This document shows positions 53,201 to 59,685 of a DNA stretch of 64,000 nucleotides, one piece after another (the stretch's first letter is position 1; every line of letters starts with the position of its first letter). The stretch is taken from the NCBI GenBank assembly GCA_963787285.1, contig CAWBCM010000008.1, positions 1 to 64,000 of the forward strand, given 5' to 3'. Under the pieces are notes generated by a model that saw only the letters and a program-made list of their open reading frames with translations, had not been told where the DNA came from and searched no databases. Position numbers and translations under genes: made by a program. The DNA is from JAHEJN01 sp963787285 (GTDB lineage Bacteria; Actinomycetota; Acidimicrobiia; Acidimicrobiales; JAHEJN01).

Positions 53201-53700
53201 ACACCGGCCGCTTCCTCGATGATGAGACGACGTTCTTCGGGGCGGGCGTTGAGCACGGCGTCGATCTGGCCCTGGCTGACGATCACGTGTTGTTGACGAC
53301 CGACACCGGAGTCGCTCAGCAGCTCCTGCACGTCGAGGAGCCGACACGACACGCCGTTGATGGCGTACTCGGACTCGCCGGTACGGAACAACGTGCGGGT
53401 CAGCGTGACCTCCTCGAAATCGATGGGGAGCAGCTTCGATGCGTTGTCGATCGTGAGGGAGACCTCGGCTCGACCCAGTGCCGGGCGTTTCTCGGTACCG
53501 GCGAAGATCACGTCGTCCATCTTCTGCGACCGCACCGCGGAGGGAGCCTGCGCGCCGAGCACCCACGCGATGGCGTCGACGACGTTGGACTTGCCCGAAC
53601 CGTTGGGCCCGACGACAACGGTGACGCCGGGCTCGAGGTCGAGAATCGTGGCCTCGGCAAAGGACTTGAAGCCCTTGAGGGTCAGGCTCTTCAGGAACAT
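50230..53700 (-). CDS. smc: Chromosome segregation ATPase SMC
   Basis: SMC condenses and arranges chromosomes together with ScpA/ScpB. The 1156-residue protein has an N-terminal ATPase half (MFLKSLTLKGFKSFAEAT, Walker A GPNGSGKSNVVDAI), long coiled coils and a hinge at about residues 515-660 (GVIGTLLELVEIDAG, with glycine-rich loops). The C-terminal half has LSGGERSLTALAFLFA and Walker B FYVMDEVEAALDDVN. Length is normal. ATG 53700 is chosen because the longer frame upstream is a shadow of the Fpg-like gene. The Fpg-like gene is 55 bases upstream. ScpA/B are not in the window. Confidence 0.97.
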   Translation of the reverse strand: MFLKSLTLKGFKSFAEATILDLEPGVTVVVGPNGSGKSNVVDAIAWVLGAQAPSAVRSQKMDDVIFAGTEKRPALGRAEVSLTIDNASKLLPIDFEEVTLTRTLFRTGESEYAINGVSCRLLDVQELLSDSGVGRQQHVIVSQGQIDAVLNARPEERRLIIEEAAGVLKYRKRKEKSERRLQSTEANLTRVQDLLREVRRQLRPLERQADAARRHGSLVDELGGLRLFVAGRELGQLKTRSDTNRGERNALAATEASLVRRLAALDAEVMAAESQLSESGDAHLSAALTRCESLRERARGVAALLTERGAGLQRERDATVDLDVIASLEAEAASLAADLREVDEQAENLVPDADRLAVAEAELVDERNRFQTEMGDGVAAPSGAAAEVRGELGALRQAVARADAERQRLVIRRAELLDAKVALDATMGRLAPGPSSGPDAEPFQSRIEAALERRRHAGEAVDASRAAVAAAERDRESWTARADALALALDEARATSGVGELEGLNGVIGTLLELVEIDAGWAEAFEAACGDAVAAVIVSDAATARRAVDRLRHGDAAGAVLALGVSGSTPTPPPVGRPLRGHVRSPRPGVDTLLDRLVGGAVVIDDTSAAIDAALAHPLATIVTPDGSRFSASGWRIGAPRTGATGVALEEAISNAESAIARLAEVRLAHAAAVEVLSAAKTAVVDLERERTLSQRQQTAAADARQKAERAVRENQVELEGIEHHLAEISERLQRDQARTAELADLLPGLEAADEEQAEKGRQLTLFRSRLDERARAVAALRTDLEVRAAAVEQRGQLLRHRQGEIETRLGRFDSERERSEARRVDLERRLGLADHLAADLEGQLHAVDRELGTLRDRHQRLSDEARAASIRLESLRSDRSAAERELTEGRARLQKLDIDRAEIDLRLETALESLRRDHGCSPREAIEATCPELAEGVSAAARIRELERELRLMGPINPLALEEFEALTERHDFLQEQLDDVRSSRRELNKVIRAIDEEIVNVFSSAYADVAENFAKLFGALFPGGQGSLRLTDPSNLLETGVEVQARPSGKNVKKLSLLSGGERSLTALAFLFAVFRSRPSPFYVMDEVEAALDDVNLHRFLNLVAEFRDEAQLLIVSHQKRTMEAADCLYGVSMAPGGSSRVLSERAGAESLSA

Positions 53701-53755
53701 CGCAAAGACGCTAGCAGCGCAAACGACACGCGTGGAATTTGGCGCCCTGGTCGGC

Positions 53756-54592
53756 TCAGACCTGGCTCTGTTCGCAGTAGTAGGTCCACCGCTTCTGGTA
53801 CTTGCTGCGCACGATCGGGCGTCGTGATCGGGGCGACAGCTCCCCGTGCTTGCCGTACACGGCCAGGTGATCCTGGAAGACGCCAGGCTGACCGAAGATG
53901 TCGTAGTAGCCGCCCTCCTCCAAGGTGGTGCCGCGATACTTGATGGCATCGTGCATCGTCTCGACGAGAGCTCGATAGAACCGTCGCACCTCCTGGGTGG
54001 TGAGCGAGTTGCTCATCCGGTCGTAGCGGAGCCCGGCATGGAACAGGATCTCGTCGGAGTAGATCTCGCCGAGCCCGATGAGGATCGAGTCGTCGAGCAG
54101 CAGGGACTTGAGCTTCAGCTCGTGACCCTGGAGGATCTGGGCGAAGTTGGTCCACGACATCGGTTCGTTCACCGGATCGACGCCCAGCCCGATGAGCTCG
54201 GGGATCTCGTCGATCAGGTCTTCGTCGGGCACCACGAGCATCTGCGCATCGCCGTCGGCGTCGACCAGCCGGAGCTGTCCGCCCTGGGTGAAGGTGAACA
54301 CTGCGGCGGTCTTCGGTTCGAGGGCGTCCTTGTTGGCGTTGCGGTGGAGGTGTGCCTTCTCGCCCAGATGAAGGGCCAGGGTGCAGCCGTTGTCCAGTCG
54401 AGCCAGCAACCACAGGCCGAGGCGATCGAAGGTCTCGATCTTCACGCCGTCGAGCGCGGCGGCGAACTTGGTGCGGTTCCCCGAGCGATTCACCAGCTTG
54501 GGGACGCTGACGTCGACGTCCTTGATCCGCTTGCCGGCGATCTCACGTTCGAGATCGCGGCGCGTGGTCTCGAGCTCGGGAAGACTGTTCAT
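53756..54592 (-). CDS. Fpg/Nei-family H2TH protein lacking catalytic residues
   Basis: The gene occupies the mutM position between rnc and smc, and the 278-residue protein aligns along its length with formamidopyrimidine-DNA glycosylases: LPELETTRRDLEREIAG, FTQGGQLRLVD, EIYSDEILFHAGLRYDRMSN and YGKHGELSPRSRRPIV. Yet the N-terminal Pro-Glu that forms the Schiff base (MPELPE) reads Met-Asn-Ser-Leu-Pro-Glu. The DNA-contacting Asp-Pro-Arg-x-Phe-Gly segment reads DADGDA, GIGN reads GLGE, and three of the four zinc-finger cysteines are serines (SPRS, CEQS). The start is fixed by ATGA overlap with rnc. It may bind DNA without glycosylase activity. Confidence 0.88.
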   Translation of the reverse strand: MNSLPELETTRRDLEREIAGKRIKDVDVSVPKLVNRSGNRTKFAAALDGVKIETFDRLGLWLLARLDNGCTLALHLGEKAHLHRNANKDALEPKTAAVFTFTQGGQLRLVDADGDAQMLVVPDEDLIDEIPELIGLGVDPVNEPMSWTNFAQILQGHELKLKSLLLDDSILIGLGEIYSDEILFHAGLRYDRMSNSLTTQEVRRFYRALVETMHDAIKYRGTTLEEGGYYDIFGQPGVFQDHLAVYGKHGELSPRSRRPIVRSKYQKRWTYYCEQSQV

Positions 54593-55335
54593 GACGAACC
54601 TCCACCGGCAGCCAGGGAATCGGCGTCACGCTCGAGATCACCGGTGAGATCCTCGAGGGCTTCACACGCTTGCCGTGCCGCTGCTTGCTCTGCTTGCTTC
54701 TTGCTCCGGCCGGTGCCGCGTCCACGGACTTCACCGCCCACCTCGACGACCGCCTCGAAGTACTTCTCGTGATCGGGTCCGTCGGCGCTCACGACATAGA
54801 TGGGGAGGTCGTCGAAGAACTGCACGACGAGCTCCTGGAGCACGGTCTTGTAGTCGTCGCCTCCGGGACCGTCGGAGGAGTACACGATGCGATCGGCGAA
54901 ATGCTCGAGGACGAACGTCGATGCGGTGGCCATTCCGCCGTCGACGAAGACCGCGCCGATGATCGCCTCCATGGCGTCGGCGAGGATCGAACGCTTGTCG
55001 GCCCCGCCGCTGGCGGTCTCGCCCTTGCCGAGCAGCAGGTGCGGACCCACGTCGAGCTGACGGGCGACGTGGGCGAGAGCCACCGAGCTCACGACCGACG
55101 CGCGGATCTTGGCCAGCTCGCCCTCGGCGAGGTCGGGCATCGAGTCGTAGAGGAACTCGGTGACGGCCAGGCCGAGAACGGCATCGCCGAGGAACTCGAG
55201 GCGCTCGTTCGACTCGAAGCCCTCGTTCTCGGCACACCACGACCGGTGGGTGAGGGAGTGCGCGAGCAGCGAGGGGTCGATGAAGGAGTACCCGAGGCGC
55301 TCGGCCAGCTGCCCGACGTCGGCTGTCGCTGTCAG
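54589..55335 (-). CDS. rnc: Ribonuclease III, probable CTG start
   Basis: RNase III cuts double-stranded RNA in rRNA maturation and mRNA control. The first domain has the signature NERLEFLGDAVLGLAVTEFLYDSMPDLAEGELAKIRASVV, and DKRSILADAMEAIIGAVFVDGG supplies the second set of acidic residues. A dsRNA-binding domain ends the protein (DYKTVLQELVVQFF, GTGRSKKQAEQAAARQA). The first ATG/GTG in frame is at 55140, which would delete the catalytic signature. The best upstream start is CTG 55335 (248 residues), which overlaps the ACP stop as CTGA. The 3' end overlaps the Fpg-like gene by 4 bases. Confidence 0.9.
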   Translation of the reverse strand: MTATADVGQLAERLGYSFIDPSLLAHSLTHRSWCAENEGFESNERLEFLGDAVLGLAVTEFLYDSMPDLAEGELAKIRASVVSSVALAHVARQLDVGPHLLLGKGETASGGADKRSILADAMEAIIGAVFVDGGMATASTFVLEHFADRIVYSSDGPGGDDYKTVLQELVVQFFDDLPIYVVSADGPDHEKYFEAVVEVGGEVRGRGTGRSKKQAEQAAARQACEALEDLTGDLERDADSLAAGGGSS

Positions 55336-55607
55336 GAGTTCAGCCGCCGGTCGACGTAGTCGACGGCATCTCGAACGGTCTTCAGATCGTCGAGGTCCTC
55401 GTCGTCGATACGGAATCCCACCGAACGCTCGCCGATCTCGTCCTCGAGGGACTCGACCAGTTCGATGAGAGCCAGCGAGTCGGCGTCGAGATCGTCGACG
55501 AACGAGTCGCCCTCGCCGATGGAACCGGGCTCGATCTCGAGAATGTCGGCCAGGCGTTCGCGAACGAGCGTGAGGATCGCCGGTCTATCGAACGGTGCCT
55601 GTTCCAT
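55332..55607 (-). CDS. acpP: Acyl carrier protein
   Basis: The 91-residue protein carries the phosphopantetheine attachment serine in FVDDLDADSLALIELVESLED, and the usual four-helix pattern (LADILEIEPGSIGEGDSF). It is slightly longer than common ACPs because of an acidic insert (IGERSVGFRIDDEDLDDLKTV) before the last helix. ACPs hold acyl chains for fatty acid synthesis, and plsX next door uses acyl-ACP. ATG 55607 (MEQAPFDRPA) is chosen over a longer frame; AGGAGG lies further upstream. The end overlaps rnc. Confidence 0.9.
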   Translation of the reverse strand: MEQAPFDRPAILTLVRERLADILEIEPGSIGEGDSFVDDLDADSLALIELVESLEDEIGERSVGFRIDDEDLDDLKTVRDAVDYVDRRLNS

Positions 55608-55702
55608 GTTTGTCTCTGCGGGCACCCTGGAGCCTCCTGTGTGCGGTGCGCGAATCGGCGTCGTTGCCCCGCCAATCCGGTCAGCTGAGGAGTTTAGCGA
55701 GC

Positions 55703-55725
55703 GTGAACTTTGTTCGCTTGTGAAC
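55703..55725. promoter_or_regulatory. Repeated GTGAAC motif upstream of the ACP gene
   Basis: In the 169-base gap before the ACP gene, GTGAAC occurs at 55703-55708 and again at 55720-55725. Between them is GAAC-TTT-GTTC, which forms a palindrome, and GTTC-GCTTGT-GAAC forms another. A TAAACT that could serve as a -10 box on the minus strand adjoins it. An operator for a fatty-acid regulator is possible, but no known site is matched. Confidence 0.3.
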
Positions 55726-55743
55726 GTCGGAGGGGAGAATACC

Positions 55744-55762
55744 CCGAAACGCGGCGTTTCGG
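55744..55762 (-). terminator. Possible terminator after plsX
   Basis: An 8-bp perfect stem (CCGAAACG and CGTTTCGG, 3-nt loop) lies 14 bases past the plsX stop. On the minus strand GGTATTCTCCC follows, only weakly T-rich. A modest intrinsic terminator or attenuator separating rpmF-plsX from the ACP gene is plausible. Confidence 0.5.
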
Positions 55763-55776
55763 TCGAGCGACCCGGC

Positions 55777-56766
55777 TCAGACGGCCGCCGCCGCAGTGAG
55801 ATGATCGACCATGTCGGCGACCACCATGTCGCGAGCCGCGGTGACGGCATTGAGCACCGCCGTGGGCGACGACGAGCCATGGCTGATGATGCAGACACCC
55901 TTGACGCCCAACAACATGGCTCCCCCGACGGTGTCGGGATCCATCTGCGCGTACAGCGGCAACAGGGCCGGCGCCAGCAGATCGGCGCCTTGACGCGCCT
56001 GGTCGGAGGAACCGAACGCCTCGAGCAGAGCCCCGACGATCATCTTGGCCGCACCCTCGGCCGTCTTCAGCGCCACGTTGCCGGTGAAGCCATCGGTCAC
56101 GATCACGTCGGCTGCGTCGCCGAGCAGGTCGCGACCCTCGACGTTGCCGACGAACTCGACATCGAGCGCCTCCTGCCAACCCCTGTCGGCCAACAGCGTG
56201 TACGCCTCCTTCACCAGCGGCGAACCCTTGCCCGCTTCCTCACCGATGGAGAGCAACCCCACTCGGGGGCGAGCGACGCCGTAGCGATCTCGGGCATAGA
56301 CCGCACCCATGCGGGCGAATTGCCCGAGCATCTCGGCCTGCACCTCGGCGTTGGCACCGGAGTCGAGGAGGATGTTCGGTCGGTCGGCGCCCAACACCGG
56401 GAGCGGGGTGGCGATCGCGGGTCGGGAGAAGCCCTTGATGCGGCCCATACGAAGAAGGGCACTGGCCATGGTGGCACCGGTGTTGCCGGCCGAGACCATG
56501 GCCGACGCCGCTCCGTCGCGCACCGCCTCGGCCGCCCGTACGAGCGAGGAGTCCTTCTTGGTGCGAACCGCCGACCCGGGCTCGTCGCCCATCGCGATGA
56601 CCTCGGAGGCGTGGATGTGGGCGAAGTCGGGCGCGAGCTCACTCAGGATGTGCGGCTGCCCGACCAACACCACCGGAATGCCGGCGGCTACCGCCAGACG
56701 TGCACCGTCGATGATCGCCTCGGGAGCGTTGTCGCCCCCCATCGCGTCGACGGCAACCGGTAACAC
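55777..56766 (-). CDS. plsX: Phosphate acyltransferase PlsX
   Basis: PlsX converts acyl-ACP to acyl-phosphate, the first step of phospholipid synthesis in many Gram-positive bacteria. The 329-residue protein begins (GTG 56766) VLPVAVDAMGGDNAPEAII and has DEPGSAVRTKKDSSLVRA, SAGNTGATMASALLRMG, LLDSGANAEV, LLSIGEEAGKGSPLVKEAY and DGFTGNVALKTAEG. The gene begins 6 bases after rpmF, its usual partner, and precedes acpP, which supplies its substrate carrier. Confidence 0.95.
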   Translation of the reverse strand: MLPVAVDAMGGDNAPEAIIDGARLAVAAGIPVVLVGQPHILSELAPDFAHIHASEVIAMGDEPGSAVRTKKDSSLVRAAEAVRDGAASAMVSAGNTGATMASALLRMGRIKGFSRPAIATPLPVLGADRPNILLDSGANAEVQAEMLGQFARMGAVYARDRYGVARPRVGLLSIGEEAGKGSPLVKEAYTLLADRGWQEALDVEFVGNVEGRDLLGDAADVIVTDGFTGNVALKTAEGAAKMIVGALLEAFGSSDQARQGADLLAPALLPLYAQMDPDTVGGAMLLGVKGVCIISHGSSSPTAVLNAVTAARDMVVADMVDHLTAAAAV

Positions 56767-56772
56767 GTCGGG

Positions 56773-56952
56773 TCAGTCGACCTCGATGGCTTCGCGGCCG
56801 GCGTACCAACCGCAGGTGCCACAGACGCGGTGCGGGCGCTTCGTGGATCCACAGCGCGGGCACGCACTGCGAGCGGCGGTGCCGAGCGTCCAGGCCGAGG
56901 CCCGACGACTGCGGCTCTTGGCCTTGGAGGTCTTCTTCTTGGGAACTGCCAT
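56773..56952 (-). CDS. rpmF: 50S ribosomal protein L32
   Basis: The 59-residue product starts MAVPKKKTSKAKSRSRRASA and ends in a zinc-ribbon form with CPRCGSTKRPHRVCGTCGWY, the cysteine-containing L32 type used under zinc-replete conditions. The next base past its stop leads into the plsX start. The region upstream holds the aminotransferase remnant and a 54-base gap. Length and sequence are canonical. Confidence 0.96.
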   Translation of the reverse strand: MAVPKKKTSKAKSRSRRASAWTLGTAARSACPRCGSTKRPHRVCGTCGWYAGREAIEVD

Positions 56953-57006
56953 GGTGGTCTCCAGCGAGGAACGAGCGCTCAGGCAGGCCCGAGCAACCAG
57001 GGAATG

Positions 57007-57385
57007 CTAGCGGGAGCCGCGGGAGACTCCGACCAGGTCGGCGACGCCGTCGGCCAGCCGGTCGAGCTCGGACTCGGTGTTGTAGTAGTGCGGCGAGGCG
57101 CGGATCACCGCTTCGACACCCGTGCGATCGAGATCGAGCCGCGACGTTCGCGCCTGCGGGGCGGCGGTGTTGACGCCGATCGACCGCAATGACGCGGCGA
57201 CCGAGGCCGCCGTCGTTCCGGCGACAGTGAAGGTGACGATCCCGCTGCATTCGTCGGCCAGATCGTGGACGGTGACACACACGCTGGGTGCGCAGCGCGC
57301 ATCCGGCGTTGTTCAGGTGGGCCACCGCCTCACAGCCGGGCGTGTCGGCTCGCACTCGGTCGATGTCGATGTCGATGTCGGCCAC
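57007..57385 (-). pseudogene. Class V aminotransferase remnant: N- and C-terminal ends only
   Basis: From GTG 57385 the first 30 codons read to AHLNNAGCAL, the characteristic start of class V (NifS/kynureninase-like) aminotransferases. The next recognisable part, one base out of frame, is VTVHDLADECSGIVTFTVAG followed by SIGVNTAAPQ and HYYNTESELDRLADGVADL, which is the C-terminal end. The central PLP-binding region, including the lysine, is absent. Roughly 250-300 codons appear deleted with the junction near 57290. It sits between DUF177 and rpmF, which are normally adjacent. An assembly collapse is the other possibility. Confidence 0.8.
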
Positions 57386-57416
57386 TGCGCCGACGGTAGC
57401 TCGCAGGCTCGGGCGG

Positions 57417-57944
57417 TCAGTCGAATTTCAGCTCGTCGAGGGCCGCCCACCGGGGATCGGTCGCGGGCGGGGTCTCCTCCTCGGTCGGCTCCGCCTCGAC
57501 GGTGACCACGTACTCCTCGCTCGGGCCGGTGCAGTCGTCGCGGCACACCGCGGTGGTCGGCAACGCCAACAGGACGGCTTCGCGCACCATCGGCTCGAGG
57601 TCGATCTGATCATCGACGACGGGCCACGTCTCGCCTTCGACGGGACCCACCTGATACACCTCCCGGAGCTCGATCTCACCCGCTCCGTCGACGGGCTCGA
57701 GGCACCGACGGCACTCCGCTCGCCATGCGAAGCGAATCTGCCCGGTGACGATCACGTCCTTCCCGGTGGCGTCGACGTCGAGGGAGTGCGTGACCATCCC
57801 CGTCGGCACCTCCGCCGCCGGAAGGCCGAGATCGACCACGGGGAGCTCCCCCTCGACCATGCGCCGCCCGCGGTGGTCGTGACGGAGCCGGGCGACATCG
57901 ACGATCCATCCGTTCACCGGAGCCACGGAGTGCCGCCCGGCCAC
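57417..57944 (-). CDS. DUF177/YceD family protein
   Basis: The 175-residue protein has the DUF177 core: a beta-rich region with AWRAECRRCLEPVDGAGEIELREVYQ, an acidic middle (DDQIDLEPMVREAVLLALP) and a second cysteine pair, AVCRDDCTGPSEE. YceD is linked to 23S rRNA accumulation in plants and E. coli and is almost always found just upstream of rpmF. The start is GTG 57944 by the track of the conserved region; a later start is possible. It lies 2 bases after the DivIVA-like gene stop and 31 bases before the aminotransferase remnant. Confidence 0.85.
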   Translation of the reverse strand: MAGRHSVAPVNGWIVDVARLRHDHRGRRMVEGELPVVDLGLPAAEVPTGMVTHSLDVDATGKDVIVTGQIRFAWRAECRRCLEPVDGAGEIELREVYQVGPVEGETWPVVDDQIDLEPMVREAVLLALPTTAVCRDDCTGPSEEYVVTVEAEPTEEETPPATDPRWAALDELKFD

Positions 57945-57946
57945 GG

Positions 57947-58594
57947 TCAGGAGATGTCCTGATCGAAGAAACCGTCGCCGGCCTCGCCGTCAGGATCGGG
58001 CATGTCCTCGTTGCTACGGGCGGAGTCGGCGTGGGTCGACTCGAGCGGATTGCCCTGGAGACGCGAGCGGCCCTGAGCCACGATCTGCTGGGTGCGTTCG
58101 AGGATGATCTCGAAGCTGCCGAGCTTCTGATCGCAGTAGTCCTCGACCTCGAGCCGCATGCGGCGGGCCTCGTCGTCGGCATTCTCGACGATCTGGCGGG
58201 CGCGCGTATCGGCCGCCTTGACCACCTCGGTTCGCTGGACCATGCGTTCGGCGCGGGCTCGGGCCATGTCGAGGATCTCGTCACCCTCGCGGCGAACTCG
58301 GGCCAGGAACTCCTCTCGCTCCTTCAGGAGCCAGCGGGCGGCGCGGAGCTCGTCGGGAAGCGCAGCGAGCGCCTCGTTGAGCAGCTCGAGCACTTCCTCC
58401 TTGTTGATCATCGACGAGGCCGACAACGGCATCGGGCGCGCTGCTTCGATGAGGTCGGCGACGCGCCGGAGCAGCGCCTCGACCTGAGGTGCCTCGTAGG
58501 CCGGACCACTGGCTCCCGGCGGTCGCGGGGGCCGGGGCTGTGCCCGCGGCCGGCGTTCGGGAACTCGCGCCGGGACATCGCCGGGGTAGCTCAC
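57947..58594 (-). CDS. DivIVA-like coiled-coil protein
   Basis: The 215-residue protein has a Pro/Arg-rich start (RVPERRPRAQPRPPRPPG), then a long helical, Glu/Arg/Ala-rich segment (LLNEALAALPDELRAARWLLKEREEFLARVRREGDE and further) typical of DivIVA-type or filament-forming coiled coils. An acidic tail follows. In actinobacteria a gene of this kind lies next to coaD and DUF177. A role in polar growth or division is inferred from such neighbours. GTG 58594 overlaps the coaD stop (GTGA). Confidence 0.72.
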   Translation of the reverse strand: MSYPGDVPARVPERRPRAQPRPPRPPGASGPAYEAPQVEALLRRVADLIEAARPMPLSASSMINKEEVLELLNEALAALPDELRAARWLLKEREEFLARVRREGDEILDMARARAERMVQRTEVVKAADTRARQIVENADDEARRMRLEVEDYCDQKLGSFEIILERTQQIVAQGRSRLQGNPLESTHADSARSNEDMPDPDGEAGDGFFDQDIS

Positions 58595-59067
58595 GACGGA
58601 AACCTCTCGGCGAGCCGGGCCGCCACCAACGGGGGCACCATGGTCGACACGTCGCCGCCGTACTGCGCGATCTCACGAATCAACTTCGAGGCGATGAACG
58701 AGCTCGACGAGGCAGAGGGGACGAACAGCGTCTCCACGCCGGAGACCGCCTTGTTCATGTGCGCCATGTGCAGCTCGCTCTCGAAATCCGACACCGCCCG
58801 CAGCCCCTTGATGATGAAGTCACACTCCTCGTCCCTGGCGACATCGACGACGAGCGTCGAGAAGCGAGTGGTGCGCACGTTCGACAGATGGGCGAAGGAC
58901 TCCTTCAACATCGCCTCCCGTTCGTCGAGATCGAACAGCGGCGCCTTCGAGGGGTTGCGGCCCGCGGCCACGAGAACCTCGTCGAAGAGGCCCGCGGCCG
59001 TCTCGACCAGTTCGAGATGACCGTTGTGAACCGGGTCGAAGGACCCTGGGTAGAGCACCCGTGTCAC
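58591..59067 (-). CDS. coaD: Pantetheine-phosphate adenylyltransferase
   Basis: CoaD adenylates 4'-phosphopantetheine in coenzyme A synthesis, which also supplies the ACP prosthetic group. The 158-residue protein has the nucleotidyltransferase signature VLYPGSFDPVHNGHLELVE, NPSKAPLFDLDEREAML, IIKGLRAVSDFESELHMAHMN and SSSFIASKLIREIAQYGGDV. It overlaps rsmD by 4 bases and the DivIVA-like gene by 4 bases, so all three are one transcription unit. Confidence 0.96.
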   Translation of the reverse strand: MTRVLYPGSFDPVHNGHLELVETAAGLFDEVLVAAGRNPSKAPLFDLDEREAMLKESFAHLSNVRTTRFSTLVVDVARDEECDFIIKGLRAVSDFESELHMAHMNKAVSGVETLFVPSASSSSFIASKLIREIAQYGGDVSTMVPPLVAARLAERFPS

Positions 59068-59627
59068 GCAGTTTGCTCCGGATCGGTGAATGAGGAGGCC
59101 GACGGCGGATCACCGACGACCCGTGCCAGCTCCACCACGGTACCCGCGTAGCGCGCCTGCTTGAACGACGCCCACTTCGCACCCAGCTCAATGATCCGAT
59201 CGGACTCGACCACGACGACCCGGGCGTCCACCGCTGCGAGCAGCGCCGCCCACCCGTCGAAGGCGTACGGGGGATCGAGGATCGCCACGTCGAAACCCGG
59301 GGCAGTGTCGATGTATCGCAGCGCATCGACGGGCAACACGGTGCATCGATCGTCGAAGCCGAGCAAATCGATGTTGGAGCGAAGGACCCGCAGGGCGGCG
59401 GGTGACGACTCGACGAAGGTGACGAAGGCCGCGCCGCGGGACAACGCCTCGAGACCCATTGCGCCGCTACCGGCGAAGAGATCGAGCACCGCGACGTCGT
59501 CGACGGCACCGGCACTGAACAGTGCGTTGAAGACGGCCTCCCGGACGCGATCGGAGGTCGGCCGAATGTCGGTGCCCTCCGGCGTGTTCAGGCGACGGCC
59601 GCGAGCCGTTCCGGCGACGATACGCAT
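59064..59627 (-). CDS. rsmD: 16S rRNA (guanine966-N2)-methyltransferase RsmD
   Basis: RsmD methylates G966 in 16S rRNA during small-subunit assembly. The 187-residue protein starts MRIVAGTARGRRLNTPEG, with RPTSDRVREAVFNALFS, the SAM-binding VLDLFAGSGAMGLEALSRG, and the methyltransferase catalytic motif DPPY in FDVAILDPPYAFDG. The rsmD-coaD pair is widespread. It starts the run of genes through smc on the minus strand and is divergent from the transporter-synthase fusion. Confidence 0.95.
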   Translation of the reverse strand: MRIVAGTARGRRLNTPEGTDIRPTSDRVREAVFNALFSAGAVDDVAVLDLFAGSGAMGLEALSRGAAFVTFVESSPAALRVLRSNIDLLGFDDRCTVLPVDALRYIDTAPGFDVAILDPPYAFDGWAALLAAVDARVVVVESDRIIELGAKWASFKQARYAGTVVELARVVGDPPSASSFTDPEQTA

Positions 59628-59685
59628 GGTCGAGACGGTAGAGCCCTGTGCTCAACACCCCCACCCGACGTGCCGATGGAGCACG

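Noticed and set aside
51955..53943. A 662-residue plus-strand open frame opposite smc
   Set aside because: Shadow of the SMC gene, whose ATPase motifs and coiled coils are clear.
55703..55725. LexA (SOS) box upstream of the ACP gene
   Set aside because: GAAC and GTTC are separated by 3 bases, whereas the Gram-positive SOS box has 4.
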